NCBI GenBank assembly: GCA_051294375.1
Contig: CM119265.1
Coordinates: 22,964,099 to 23,028,098, forward strand
DNA: 64,000 bases
Direction of reading: 5' to 3'
Source of the DNA: Paraspadella gotoi
Taxonomy: Eukaryota > Chaetognatha
Below the pieces are notes generated by a model. The model was not told the DNA's origin. It did no database searches and saw nothing but the letters and a program-made list of their open reading frames with translations. Below, in pieces: positions 1 to 14,255 of this stretch; the stretch's first letter is position 1; each line of letters opens with the position of its first letter. The position numbers and the translations under genes were made by a program.

Positions 1-837
1 CCCTTTTGCCGACAGTTCAAATTTCTCACGAAAATTATGTCAATAGTTTAAAACAGGAAAAAATGGTCGTTATACTAACAAAAACATTTGATTAATACAA
101 TAAAGACAAAAACGCTTATGAATGAAGCTCGGTGTTTAGCCTAAGATTTTCAAACAAATTTTAAGAAAATCAAGAAAATTCACAACAGTAATATGAATTA
201 AAAAAGTATAAATAATAACTTTTTTCAATCCTGAACGTTGTAAAAGTCCCGTCGCGTAATTTTAAACATAGACAATCTAAAAAATAAAATAAATTTCTTT
301 ATAATTTGGTTATTATGAATTAAATGACTAGAGGCTGATAAGGTGGGTTTACTATATCTTTCTCTTATATCTAAACAGTAAACACTAAAAAAAAATAAAA
401 CGGTGCACCACTAACTATAAAAGTTGTTTGGGTTTTTTTTAAATTATCGTTAAATATTTATTTTTATCCTTTTGTTCAAGGGCAATTTATAAACTCCTAC
501 CAAAGAGCAACGCCCTCAAATTTGCTCTATTCGTCAGACTTTAGTCGACTAAATATTATAATATAGGAATAAACTCTTGTTAAACATATGTATTAAATGT
601 TTAAAAGCATAAGGTCACTATCACATTTGTTTAAACCACAAGTCACTTTAAGAATAAAAAAAAATTAAAAATTGGAAAGACTTTTTTTTTCGCTTAACTT
701 TCTACGTGTGTTTTTTTTTTCCTCGGTAATTTCCCGTCATGAATATCGTCGGAAAAATTATTGTAGAGGGAACCTTATAATTATCAAAATAGTAAAATTA
801 GTATATATTTATAGTTTTATGTTTTTATTTTTTTTAT
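1..837. other. AT-rich DNA without a gene
   Basis: No coding frame, tRNA or recognisable repeat is visible. The sequence is AT-rich with homopolymer T and A runs. The open frame starting near 672 is a chance product of T-rich DNA and runs into the ribozyme hairpin that follows. Confidence 0.6.
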
Positions 838-1002
838 TTAAGTGTAACGAAATTTTCGTGAAACAACAATTAAATTCTATTTTAGATAAAATTGGACATT
901 TTGCTGATGCTGATGCTGATGAAGGCTCGAAATCTGAGCCGAAACATGTCCAATTTTATCTAAAATAAAATTAAATTGTTGAAAATTACGTTTCACTTAA
1001 AT
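838..1002. repeat. Long imperfect inverted repeat enclosing a hammerhead motif
   Basis: The left arm (about 838-895) and right arm (about 951-1000) are reverse complements over roughly 50 bases with a few mismatches and small indels. The inner 14-15 bp, 881-895 against 950-964, are perfect. The loop contains three GCTGAT-type units and a hammerhead catalytic core. A transcript of the plus strand would fold into one long hairpin in which the arms extend stem I of the ribozyme. No open frame of a Penelope-type reverse transcriptase lies nearby, so this would be an orphan or terminal fragment. Confidence 0.75.
881..964 (+). ncRNA. Hammerhead ribozyme motif (type I, minimal stem III)
   Basis: The conserved boxes appear in order. 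CTGATGA is at 916-922. Stem II is GGCTC (924-928) pairing with GAGCC (936-940) around a 7-nt loop. GAAAC is at 941-945. A tiny self-complementary CATG follows, then the cleavage triplet GTC at 948-950, so cleavage is predicted after 950. Stem I is formed by 881-894 with 951-964, with the extra GCTGAT copies as an internal loop. One additional A at 923, between CTGATGA and stem II, departs from the textbook core but is shared by the two other copies in this window. Short CATG-type stem III is typical of hammerheads in Penelope-like elements, which can act as dimers. Activity is inferred, not shown. Confidence 0.72.
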
Positions 1003-1209
1003 CTAAAACAAACAACAAAAAGAAAGGCTTAACACAATGTTCTTTTTAAAATTTATCCCTATATTATAATGAAGATAAAATAATTAATAATAAAGAAAAT
1101 ATGAATATTTAATAAAAATCTATTATATTATAATGATCCACTCCAAAATTCTACTTTCCGACGATCGAAAAAGAGCGACAATCCCACTCAGTCGATTCCT
1201 TGTCTCGGA

Positions 1210-4200
1210 TCAACGCAAATCCAACTCGTCCTCATCTTCTTCTTCTTCCGGTTGAGGATCGACGGAAGGCGCCTTCGCCGGAACGACTCCGTTGGCGACC
1301 GGTTCCGGGATGAAGGGGCATCCTCCGGCGTCGTCCTCGTCTTCGTCTTTGGCCGGAGTGACTTCTATCGTCGGACTCTCTCTGGCGGGGAGAGCGTCGA
1401 AAGTGCTCCCCCTCTCCCTGGCGGGGGTAGATCCGGTCGAGGCGAATGAGCTGCCCCTCTCCCGTCCCGGGGTGACATCGAAGGGGCTCTGGGTCTTGGG
1501 GCTGCCGTCCCCGCTGGTCACGAGGGGCGACTCGGGCCGCGAGGGCGACTTGGGGTAGGTTCTGGAAGGGGTGGTGGGACGGGAAGAGGGTCTGGATGGA
1601 GGCCTCGATGGCGGCCGAGACGGCGGCCGGTTGGGCTTGGCCGGCGGCGTCTTCTTGCCCTCGACCGCGACTGGCTTTTCAAAAGATTTTTCTCCGAAGG
1701 GTTTCCCGCCGCCAAACGCGTCGTCGAACCCACCCGCGGCGCCGTTTCCGCCGGCGCCTCTATTTCCCGCGGCTTCCATAGCACCGAACGCGGCGTCAAA
1801 GGCCGCGTCGTCCATGTCCGAAGACTTACGGCCGCTCGAAGCGGCGCCGCCGACCGCGGCGTCGTTGGCGCCGTTTTTCGGCGCCGCCGCTGCCGACCAA
1901 GCGTCGTCGTCGAATCCACCGGCGCCGCCGGTGCCGCCGTCTCCGAAGCCGGCGTCGGAATCGCCGAAGGCTTTTCCGAACTGGTCGTCGGTTGCGAAGA
2001 CGTCGCCAGGGTCGGCGTCGGCGTCGGCGTCGGCGGAGTGGTTGGCGGGGGCGGCATTGGCGGCGCCCAAAAGAAACTCGGCGAATGGATTCAGCGCTGC
2101 TGCGGATTCCGGCTCGGGCGTGGCTGTGCGGCTCTTCGCGGGCGACGCGCCACCTGGCGAGAGGAATTTAAACCTCGAGTCAAAATTGATGTGCGAATCC
2201 GTGAAAGTGACTTTTACGGTTCGCTATGCTGATTTAAAAATTGGTTTACTTAAAATTTAAAGTAGAGGCGACACAATATCAACGCAGAGAATGGATTATC
2301 AAGTGGCTTGTCGCTCTTGGCTTCTCCGTCTTTTCTTCTGATTGACCAATCAGAGAGGAGGCTTCCCTCAGGAAACCGACGGCAGAGAAACGAGAGAGGG
2401 AACGAGATCACTCTTCAACTTACCTTCAAGAAACAAACATCAAACTCCTTATGGACTATTTGTTATATTGTTTATTGCCTGCCTTTTCTCTGCATAATCT
2501 ACATATTTTGTGTGTTAATTATCATCATCCCAACGTGTTCTTATGTCAATAAAACTCCTCCTATTTCTCACTTAATAAACCACGCCTACTTCCTTCGTTG
2601 TGGTGGCAGCGGTGGGATTCGAACCCACGCCTCCGAAGAGATAAAGTGATATGTTAAATCACTAAAGTGATATGTTAAATCACTTTGGATTTTAAAAACT
2701 CATAAAGGACAGAGAATTGGGAATATAGTTCGCGAAAAGATGCTAATGAAATTGTATCATTGAGTTTTAGGCAATTCTTGACGCTCAGTCCTTATATAAA
2801 AAAATAAGTATTAACGTATAAAGTCATAACCATATTTACTAATTTAAACATCGAATTAAATTTCGTGCTCCGAATTTTGTCAACCGTTTCATTTTGTCAC
2901 TCTTTCATATCTTTTCACTCTCTCACATTAATCTTCCCTGACTCCCCCCCAAACGAACCTGCAAAGGGATTGAATTCCCCAACAGGTTGGCGAAGATGTC
3001 CGCCTTTCCGGCGTCGGCGGCGTCGTGGGCGCCGCCGCCGTTGACGTCGCCGGCGGCGGAATCGTCGTCTTCGTCGTTCGCCCGCGAAGAGTCGTCGTCG
3101 GCGCCCAACCCGAAGATGTCCAGGTTGGGCTGCGTAGGTGGGTGAGGCTCCGACGGGGTGAGCGAGGTGGCGAAGGGGTTGGTGGCGGGTCGGGGGGGCG
3201 GACCCCCCGAGCCCTTGGACCGAGGGCCGCGAGAGAGGGAAGCTGGTTTGGAACGTGGAGGAGGAAGGGTGGAGAGTGTGTTAAAAGGGGCAAGTTAAGA
3301 ATCGGGGGGTGAGGGACGGACAGACGGATGAACGGATGGACGGATGGACGACGATTCACCAACCTGGCTTGCTTCCCAGAGGCTCGTAGTTGGGATCCAT
3401 GGAAGCGTAGTGCTGCTCGAGCGCGTCGAGGAGCGAACCGGGGGCTTTGGCCAGATCCGGGATGTCACCCTTCTCCATGCCCGCCTCCTCTGCGGTCTTG
3501 AGAAACTCGGCCACTCGGTCCATTCTGGCGCGAAGTGGGGGTGCGGGGGGGGGGAGAAAAGATGAGTTCGGGGGTAAGTGAATCGGATGAGAGTGAGGTC
3601 ATTTGGGTATCGGGTAAGGGGAGTGAATCAATAAAGTAAAGGGAGTGAATGAAAAAAGCTAAAGGTACTTAATCAGGTAAGAGGGTGAGGGAAATGAGCC
3701 CTATGAGGACAGAGAAACAAAAGAAGCTGAACGGAGTCTCGAAAGCGGAACGATGAGGAAGCGGAGCGAGAAAACCTAATTTATAACCGATTGAAAACCC
3801 GAGGTCAAATGCGATAACAATCTACGAGGAAGGACGTGGAGAAAAAGGAGGAAAGGAAGCATTGAAAAGAGATTTAACAAATTTCCTGTAAGATGAAAAA
3901 GAATATTATTTATAGTTTTAGACTGAGTCTCTATTAAAAATGTCGCTTCCGTTCAAACTTATTTTTTCTAATTTAAAAATTATTTTCGTTTTTAAACTTA
4001 ACAGCGAGCAAAATATCGCCGCAAATCATGTTTTTACGTTTTACCTCGTAATAAACTTTTTGTAAAGTTCCAGTGCTTCTCTGCAGCATTTTTTGTCCAG
4101 TTCGAAATATTTCTCAAGGAGTTTGATGATTCCGTCATTGTAACAGGCGTACAATCGGATGAGGTCCTGGAAAGAAAACGAAATGAGTCATTGGGACAGA

Positions 4201-4873
4201 CCACAACAAAATTTAAAAAAAAAAAAAGATTTCGATCACATCATTAACGACTGTCACCGTGAAAACGACCATTCCAACATCCACAACTAAATTTAACAGT
4301 ATGAATTACCGTTGGACCTCACCTTGAACAAGAGAAGGAAGCAAGAGTTAATGACGGCGTTGGTAAGTTCGTTGGCGTGGACGTCGAACTCGAGCAGACA
4401 GTCGATCTGCGATTGGAGGACGGGGATCGTCTCGACGAGCTTCTCCGGGGGCATCACCCGAAGCATCCCGTCCTCTCTACCACGTTTCACCTGGCGAGGG
4501 GTTGCGACAGAGGTTGTGGGGGCGATGGTGGGGGGGGGAGAGAAAGGATACGTTATTCGTGTTGATCATCGTCGGTTCACACTTCACATCACTTCAGTTT
4601 ACACTTTACATCACTTCAGTCTTTCTCGTTTTCAAAAAAGAATATTATGAATGAAAAAAGAAGGGAAAAATATCTAGTTGATGGGCATAAACAAAGAAGA
4701 AGGGAAATAAAGAAATATGAAAGTAAAAAACAAAAAGAAAGAAAGAAAAATCAAAACAAAAAGAAAAATTAGTAGTAATTATTCGCTGTATACAGAAAAT
4801 GAAAAAAAAAATTTACCCTTGCAGAAATCAAACGCCATTCGTCGATAGGAAATGCTTTTCTCGTTGATGTATC

Positions 4874-4964
<91 letters not shown>

Positions 4965-6224
4965 CAAGCCATTAGCAATGACAGTTTCCAGTGCGTCACC
5001 CTTCATAAATCAGCAAGAGCGAAACGTCAGAAAAAAAAAAAACAAAACAAAAACAAGAAATAAAAAAAAAACAACAACAAAACAGCCCACCATAGTGATT
5101 AACATATTATTTATTTTAGGAAAAACTTTATTTTTATTTTGAAAAATTCTTTTTTTTTTATAGATTAACGATTATCATCGAAGCCTTCTCAAAACAGATG
5201 GAAAAGTTTCAGGTATTAAGAATAGACTCGAGAAAAAGCGGACAATAATCAACAGGCTATGAATTTATTTATCAAACGAATCCTTATTTTCGGTTGTTAC
5301 TTAAATATAAAAGAGACATCGAAGAAGAAGAATACAGTTCCACTCAACCTGGAATATCGTCGCACGAAGACTGACATCTCTCCCCCACCGACGCCCGTCT
5401 TGTCTATGAAGTTGTGCAGTTTAAAGTTCTTGTTACAAGTCGCCATGTACTGAGAAAATCTTTCGTTGCCGTAACACATGACGTGGTGAGTCGTTATGAG
5501 AGTTTTGAAGACGACGACCCAAGAGGCGCTCAGCGATCGCTCGATCAACAGATCGGCCAGCTTTGGGAAGGGGGGGGGTGTTGGGTTTAATGAGGAAAGG
5601 ATTGGCTCGAATCATTGCTTGATTTACTGATTGATAGATACATAAAATGGTTGATTGATTGATTGATACTTAAGAAGTTTCGCAAGTTTGACGTGATTGA
5701 TTAATTCCGCTCAAAATTGGCGATGAGTGGCGCTCAAAAGAACACAAGTCACGAGACAACAAATTGGTGGTTTAATCGTTTAATAGTTTAATAAATAGTT
5801 ATAAAATAATGTTTTTTTATGAACCAGTGAATGAAACTAAAATAAATGTACAAATTTAAATACCTGCGGAATCGATACATTCATTTCGTGAGTACATTGC
5901 AACAAGTAGTCCAAGTGTTTTTTCTTGGGAGCTCCGATCTCTTCCGTGGTTGCCTGAAGAAATTTTTGTAAATATAAATTTAATTTTTTTTTTATTTTGA
6001 AGATCCATTCTATGATTAAAATATTTTGTTCTGTTTTTGATGAAAAAAAAAAAAAAAAAAAAACGTAGAAAACAGTTGACAATGCCGGAACCCTCAACCT
6101 TGCAGACTGCCTTGGCGAGTCCACTCCCCGCTAGAGAGTGTTTTGCCGCCGTCATCCTGTCCGTGATGGTCTGACCCCCCAGCTTGGGGAGCTGACCCCC
6201 GGCCATCTTGGATATCTGGTCCAT
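1210..6224 (-). CDS. PICALM: AP180/CALM-type clathrin assembly protein (ANTH domain), nine exons
   Basis: This is an endocytic adaptor that binds PIP2 at the plasma membrane and recruits clathrin to coated pits. Exons on the minus strand: 6224-6099, 5953-5864, 5560-5349, 4872-4817, 4490-4323, 4166-4045, 3524-3364, 3242-2959, 2153-1210; the product is about 720 aa. Exons 1-7 (residues about 1-311) encode the ANTH domain: [14 protein letters not shown], the lipid-binding lysine cluster K42 with PKKKH at 51-55, [27 protein letters not shown] and [20 protein letters not shown]. The tail is rich in Ala, Gly, Asp, Ser and Pro, with NPF motifs (EH-domain ligands) in exons 8 and 9, an SRPP repeat, and an acidic end DEDELDLR. 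The start ATG at 6224 has A at -3 and G at +4, but the frame stays open upstream to about 6325, so a longer N terminus from another exon is possible. Two single-base irregularities, at the exon 4 donor and in exon 8, must be resolved to keep the frame. Family assignment is firm; tail details are less so. Confidence 0.93.
2601..2640 (-). pseudogene. tRNA-Leu 3' fragment ending in CCA, inside an AP180 intron
   Basis: Read on the minus strand, 2640 to 2601 gives the variable arm, T arm (GGTTCGAATCCC) and acceptor end of a metazoan tRNA-Leu, followed by CCA. The 5' half, including the anticodon, is absent. Nuclear tRNA genes do not encode CCA, so the CCA is either chance (about 1 in 64) or a sign of reverse transcription from a mature tRNA. 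Read on the plus strand the same bases look like a retroelement primer-binding site, with AATAAA signals in the 330 bp before it. I found no clear TG...CA terminal repeat. Confidence 0.7.
2642..2683. repeat. 21-bp perfect tandem duplication
   Basis: A 21-bp unit beginning TAAAGTGATATG occurs twice head to tail, at 2642-2662 and 2663-2683, directly beside the tRNA-Leu fragment in the last AP180 intron. It may be a by-product of the insertion event that left the tRNA fragment. Confidence 0.8.
4876..4960. repeat. (GA)n tract forming the polypyrimidine tract of AP180 exon 4
   Basis: About 85 bases of pure GA on the plus strand, that is (CT)n in the sense of the gene. It abuts the CACAG acceptor of exon 4 (exon begins at 4872), so the microsatellite is the polypyrimidine tract of that 3' splice site. 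The same arrangement occurs in the acidic-tailed gene at 30595-30656. Confidence 0.85.
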
Positions 6225-7900
<1,676 letters not shown>

Positions 7901-8497
7901 CTTTTTCCGCGAAGATTTAAGAAATTTAAATATATAAATACATTAAAATAAATACACTATTTAGGTCTAATAGTAGTTCAGCTTTTTAAATGACATTTTC
8001 CTCCATTCCGGTTTAAAGTTTCTAGCGTCATCAACTTCTATGGAAAGATCCTGAAATACAAGAGCTGCTATCTGTCAAATCCTATATTTTATCGAATTCC
8101 GACTTTGGTGCCAACACATTTCTCTTTGCACATTCGACTGCCATCTAGGAAACAAAATGTCAACTTCCTTATTTGAACCAGATTGCTTTAATTTTTTCAA
8201 TTTTTCCTACCTTAGCATTATTTTATTTGATAACGAATTTGAAATAAATATGTATTTTCTTCAAAAATAAATTGACAAAAAAAAAATTGAAGCTACATGC
8301 GTACGAAAGAAACGGTTATACGAAGCCAAGGAGAGACCACGAATCAAAAACGGTACTCAAATTTCGATTTAAAATCGCTCAGTGAACTGAACGCAATGCA
8401 CTCAGCGTACTCAAATCTAAACTTTAAATTCGTCAAGTTGATAAAACTTTGATAAATACAAAAAATTAGATAAAATTTAATTGTTGCTCATTTGTCT

Positions 8498-11400
8498 TCA
8501 CGTCGATCTCGATGTGTTCGTTCCAGTGTCTTCAGGCGTCGTCGCCGGCGGAGGTTGACTTCCAAGTCTGTCAAAAATAATTGAAACTGTTTAAACATTA
8601 AGATGATTATTCAAAGTTTCTGAAATAAATATCCTACTTCCATTGTTAATTTTTATTGAAATATTTTTTTATAATAATAGTAGATTAGTTTAATTATCTT
8701 GTACAATGTACAATGTAGTATATACAATGCAATCTTCAAAAATTAAACATTTTAATATCATTATTGTCAAAGTCCATTGTCCACAGTCCAGTTTCTCCAA
8801 AAACTCACAAGTAAGCCGGTGGTCTCATGTGGATGATAGGCTTCGGGGGCCCAGTGGGGCTGGCCCGGCTGGGGCTGTTGAGCCCGGCGGGGAACGGCCT
8901 CGTCGGAGTTCCCATCGGGCTACCCTTGTTGGGAACGGGTCCAATAGGGCTACCCTTGCAAGGAACGGGCCCCATAGGGCTGCACTTTGGCACAGGGCCG
9001 ACGGGGCTGTTTCGCAGCCCGGACGGAGTCATCATCTCCGAGTTGGGACGAGAATTAGGCCGAGAATTTGGCCGAGAGTTGGGGGGCGTGCCCGCGGCCG
9101 ATCCGGTGCCCGATCGGGGTCGAGGCACGCCTGACAAAGAGATATAAGTAAAATAATTATGACAATATTTATCGTCGGTGCAAAATTACACAATTAAGGA
9201 TAAAGATCAACTTTAAAACTGTCAGTTTAGTTATAGTAGATGGATACCTACTATATAAGACAGCTACTACGAGATTAGATACTAGTTTCAAAATGTAACC
9301 ATTTCTTACACAACCACGGAAAAAACTAGTCAGCGGTTAAAAGTCATAAACTTCGCTGTCTCGTTACAGTCTCGTTCTCTTCCGCATTGACGGATTTATG
9401 GCTAAATAAAAATATTGTAAATAAACAATTACTTTAAACCTTCCCCCCCTCTCTCACCGGGCGGAGTTCCGGCCGGAGAATCCAAGTTGCCGTATTTTCC
9501 AGCTGGAGCCGCCGAGTAGCCGGAAATCGGCGGCTGCTGCCACCTCACGCCGACGGGTCCCCCCGCGGCGCTGCCGAAAGAGTCGCCGGACGACGCGCGA
9601 TGTCGCCCTTTGCGTCTGAAGAAGGCAAAAAGGAAACGCGAGATGAAAAATAAATGTATGTATGTATTACTAACAAAAAATATTCAACATAATTTTTTTA
9701 TGTTTTTATTGAAGTTTAATGACCGGAACGATAAGAAGTATGATATGAGGCATAGAAATACAAATGATGTAAAAATTGAATACAGTTTTTTTAAAAGCAA
9801 GGGCATTAATGCCGTAAATATATTTCTCAGTCAATTTTAATGGCTAGCAAAGATCCGTTCTTCTCATTGGCTCATTGGTAAGTTGGACTTGTTTCGTAAA
9901 AGTCTAAATTCTGGTAAGGACCTCCTCAATACTCATCCACTCACTTTGGTAAAGGCTCCTCCTCTTCTTCCTCCTCGTCATAGTCGGTTCGATTGGAGAA
10001 GTGTCGATCTTTTTTCTTTTTGCACACCGTGACTCTACACACCATGCCGCAACCGACGCAGGTGAGCAACAGGGAGAACATGAGTCCCACGCACCCTTGG
10101 TAATACAGATGAATGTTTAGAAATTCGTGAGAATAGATGTGGAAAAAGAGAAAAAAAGAGAGAAGAAAGGAAAGTGGGGAAAGGAAAGGGAGTTAAGGAA
10201 ATGTGGAAAGGAAAGGGAGATATGAAAGGGAGGAAAGAAAAGGGAGAAAGAAAAGAGAGAAAAATACAAAAAGAAAGAAGAAAAGAAAGACTATAGAAGA
10301 AAGATGGATACAACCAAACGACAACGAAAATCATGACAGAAACAAAGAAAGAAATGAATTTAAGTAGGGGTAGCCGCACTCAATGGGTGAGTAAAAATTT
10401 AGAGTGAGTACATTCTCAAACGAATATTTAGACATTTTTAAGAATACTTTCAATGGACAAAAAATTTCTAATATGGCTCTATACCTAGTAATTATTTTTT
10501 AATATTTATTTATAGATAGGAAAGGCCAAAAATTTTTTTTTGAATTTTAAATTTTAAGACCAGATTCAGATAGCTCATAAAAAGTTGTCTACACAAAGTA
10601 TAATTCTTTTTTAAATATTTTTACGATAAGTCGTGTCAAAAATAAGAAAAACCATAAAAAATCATCATCATCATCATCTTTCGATGATTTTATTAGTTTT
10701 TTTATATTTTCACCTAGAAAACGTAAAGAATTTTTAAAGCTGTAATTATTTTCTTGTTTAACTTTTTATGCTCTATCAAATCCATCAAAAAATTTTAAGA
10801 TTTTTTAAAAATTTTTTTTCCTCTATATAGTAATATAATATTTTTAATTAGGCTAGTACCCTCAGAAAGAAAGCATTTTGACAAAAAAAATTTTAATACC
10901 ATAATCTATGGTCATGATAGATTATTTTAACGCTGTATACATTAGCATTTAAATTTCATCGGCTAGGCTAATTTAAGCTCAGCCAAGCGCGAGCGAAAAG
11001 TAAACAAACAAACAATCGCGCAAAAAAAAGGAGAAAAAAAAAGATGCCAATGGTTAACGATAGCGAAGCGAACGAGAATGGGAGAGAGAGATAGGCCGGG
11101 CGATCATTAAAACAAAAGAACTCCGGTTAAACAGAAAAGAAATAAAATGGAGATAAGGGGAGATAAAATGCACGTGAAATTGAGGGGGGAGATAAAATGA
11201 GAGCGAACAAAAGAGATGGGGTGATTAGGAATAAGAGCGGGATATAAGAAGGGGAGATAAAGATGAAATAGAATAAGGTTGGCGTTTTCTTAATTAAAAC
11301 ATGGGTTTAAAAAATTAACGGTTGAAAATATAATTATATAAAAAAGTTTCGAGGTAATTACAAAAAGAGGGGGAAGAGGGAAAGGGCTGATAAAATTGAG

Positions 11401-14128
11401 GGCGAGCAAAGGAAGGGAGGAAAAGAAAAAAATGTGAAGGAACAAAACGCGGGCGTGAATTCGCGAGAAGAAAAGAAAAAGATCCAGCTTCGCCCGTCAG
11501 CGAGTTCATTCAAGTTGAGAGATAATCTTCTAAAAAAAATAAGAAAATCAAAGTGAAAAATGTAACCATTATACAGTATGACAAACAAGGGAGATAGAAA
11601 TGGGGAGAGGAGGGAGAAATGGAAAGAGAAGGAGAGAAGAATAAAGATATTTTTAGTTAAGAAAAGCAGTTCTTCCCGAATCGTCAACACATTAATAACG
11701 ATAGATCGAATGAAGCTGCGTTTCCTATAATCACTATTTTTCAAAATGCGTCAGCCAATGTCATGGGAATGAAAGGGCTGGAGCAAAGTGAGGACGATCG
11801 AAACCATATTCATCAGGATAAGGATGCACCGTTTTTTCCTATCAAATCGGCTCTGATAAAAGACACTATATTGTATTCGAAATATTTTCATGATTGAAAA
11901 AGCATTAATTATCTTATTTGATAACACAAAACGTTTAATGAAAGCTATCGGTTCTTTCAATTTTGATCAATGTATGAAGTATTGATTACTTAACAGGTAG
12001 AGCGGGTTTAGGTTTCTTCATTATGCAATTTAAAGTCCCTATAAAAAATGTGACACCTTGAGTCCCAAAGAGAAAAATTATTATTTAATATAAATATTTA
12101 TATATAGCGAAATAATTTTTAAGAAAGATTCTATAAAAAGTATAATTTTTAATAATAGATTTAAGGCAAGTTTAGTAGATAATAAAGTTTTAATAATTTA
12201 TTTAATAATATAACATAATAATAATCAAAAAATTTTTTATATAAATACTATAAAAAATAAAGAAATAATAATTTTTAATTATTTATATATTTATTATATA
12301 TTTATTATTTTATTATCTAAATATTATTTTTAAATTATTTTTATTAAATTTTATTTTATATTATGTAAATTAAAATTATTTATAATATATTAGAACGATT
12401 TGAAAATCAGAGACAGCGCGGTTAAGCTAGTACATGCCAGGATATTGTTGGATCAAGACTCGTTTTAAAGAATGATCGTTAGCATTTGCATCTTTGCGGA
12501 TACTAACGGATTTCTTGAATTTGCAGAGTAATGTTCCTGACTACAGATTAACATCGAAGTTTTTACGTGCTCATCCACAATTTAAAGGCAAGAGTTCAGA
12601 GAGACTAAAGCTTTCCAAAACGCCTTTCATGTATCTTTCTTCGCCCGTTTGTTTTTTAAATTTGTCACTCGCTTGTGTTTACATCAAATCTTTTTTAATG
12701 GAAGCAAAAAACTCGCTGAGCGGAGAAACTTAATAGTATGAAGTAATTAAAAGTCTGAAAGAGAAAAGAGTAGTATGTTATTGGGTTGAGATGAGTAAAA
12801 TGAGAAAATGAATTAAGTTTTATTATAGAAAAGAATTAACAAAGTGATAAATTTTACAGAACTGAGCGACGCGGAAGTAATTAAATAATGAATTGGTATC
12901 TAATCAAAAGAGGAAGATAAAAAAAAATAGAAAGAAGAAAGAACTAAGAGATTGGAGAGAAGAAAGACTAAGATGCGAGAATAAGAAAGAGAAAATACCG
13001 ACTCTCCCCCCCCCCTCTCGCAAAAAAAAAGGGGGGGTTTCTTCATCGGAATCACAGAGAAGATGGCACCGGATGGACGCCGGCGTCGAAATGGTGCCGG
13101 ATCGAGCGCGCTCGACGCCGCAATCGAAACCGAAAATGGATGAAAGCAAAACAGAACCTTTGGCCTTCGAATTCCGGCGGAAGATAGAAGGGTCTCCGCG
13201 AAAGTGGCGGCGGAAGCGGAGGCGCCGAAAGAGGGGGCCGGCGGACAGGCGAACGGAGCGAAAAGCGGAAGCGAAAGCGGGGGGAACTGCGGTGGCGGCG
13301 GTGGGAAGAGAGTAACAAAAAGAATGAAATTAGCGGCGGCTGATTTACGGCAGGGAATCCGAATCAACGACCCTCTCTCTCTCTCTCTCTCTCCTCTCTT
13401 CCTCTCTCTCTCTCTCTCTTCCTCTCTCTCCTTTCTTTCTTCTCTCTGGGGTCCGTTTTCGCGTAGGATGGTTGTAAACAACGCCCGATCCCATCATTTT
13501 TCATAAGCGAATCACGAGGTTTCTCACGAGCGATAAACTTTATATAACTTTTCGAAATTCCTGGGTTCTCTCGCTCTGTCTCGCTAGGAACTAAGAAACT
13601 AATTGGAAAACTGAAAGTAGAAATTTTTGTTATCCGAATCCTTAGTCAACTCACATTACAAGGTCAAAATCAATGTTTTAAATGTAATTACTTTCGCGGC
13701 ATTCAACTTTTAATGAGTGGTTAAATTAGAGCAATATAATTTGAGAAGCTTTGGATTATTTATTTAGTCAATTAGAGAAAGAGAAAAAATTGAATTCGCG
13801 AGTTTATGTACAATTTAAGAGACAAGGAAAAAATAAAACAACAATGCAAGCACTAACAGTAACCCAATCTTCTAAATCCGTCAGATGTCGAAAAGAGTCT
13901 TGAATCGCAAAATCAAATTCAACAAAAGACGTCTTTTTCTTGTGTCCATATTGTGTTTCTCCCCTAAAGTTTGTATAAACTCGAGATTCTCTATCTGCTT
14001 TCGCGATTGGTCATCGGCGCCTAACCTTCGAAAAAAGCGCTCTCATTGGTCCGTCGGCCGTTAACGGCACGAGTCCTCGCGATTGGGAGAGAACGCAACG
14101 CCATTGGCGTTCGGCGTTTCATGAGGGC

Positions 14129-14179
<51 letters not shown>

Positions 14180-14215
14180 GGAGAGAGAAGAGAAAGAAAG
14201 AGAGAGAGAAAGAAA

Positions 14216-14255
<40 letters not shown>

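Noticed and set aside
1571-2260. 229-codon open frame on the plus strand across AP180 exon 9
   Set aside because: It is antisense to a GC-rich exon whose frame and composition fit the AP180 tail. The Pro/Ala content is the mirror of the Gly/Ala/Asp tail.
2275-2292. Similarity of TATCAACGCAGAG to a cDNA-library adaptor
   Set aside because: Only about 13 bases match and the flanks are ordinary intron sequence; probably coincidence.
2270-2600. LTR upstream of a primer-binding site
   Set aside because: AATAAA signals and the tRNA-Leu complement fit, but there is no TG...CA end beside the site, no second LTR and no gag/pol remnant.
13052-13330. Gene in the CpG-rich block
   Set aside because: The palindrome partner opens a different frame, and neither shows splice signals or a recognisable domain.
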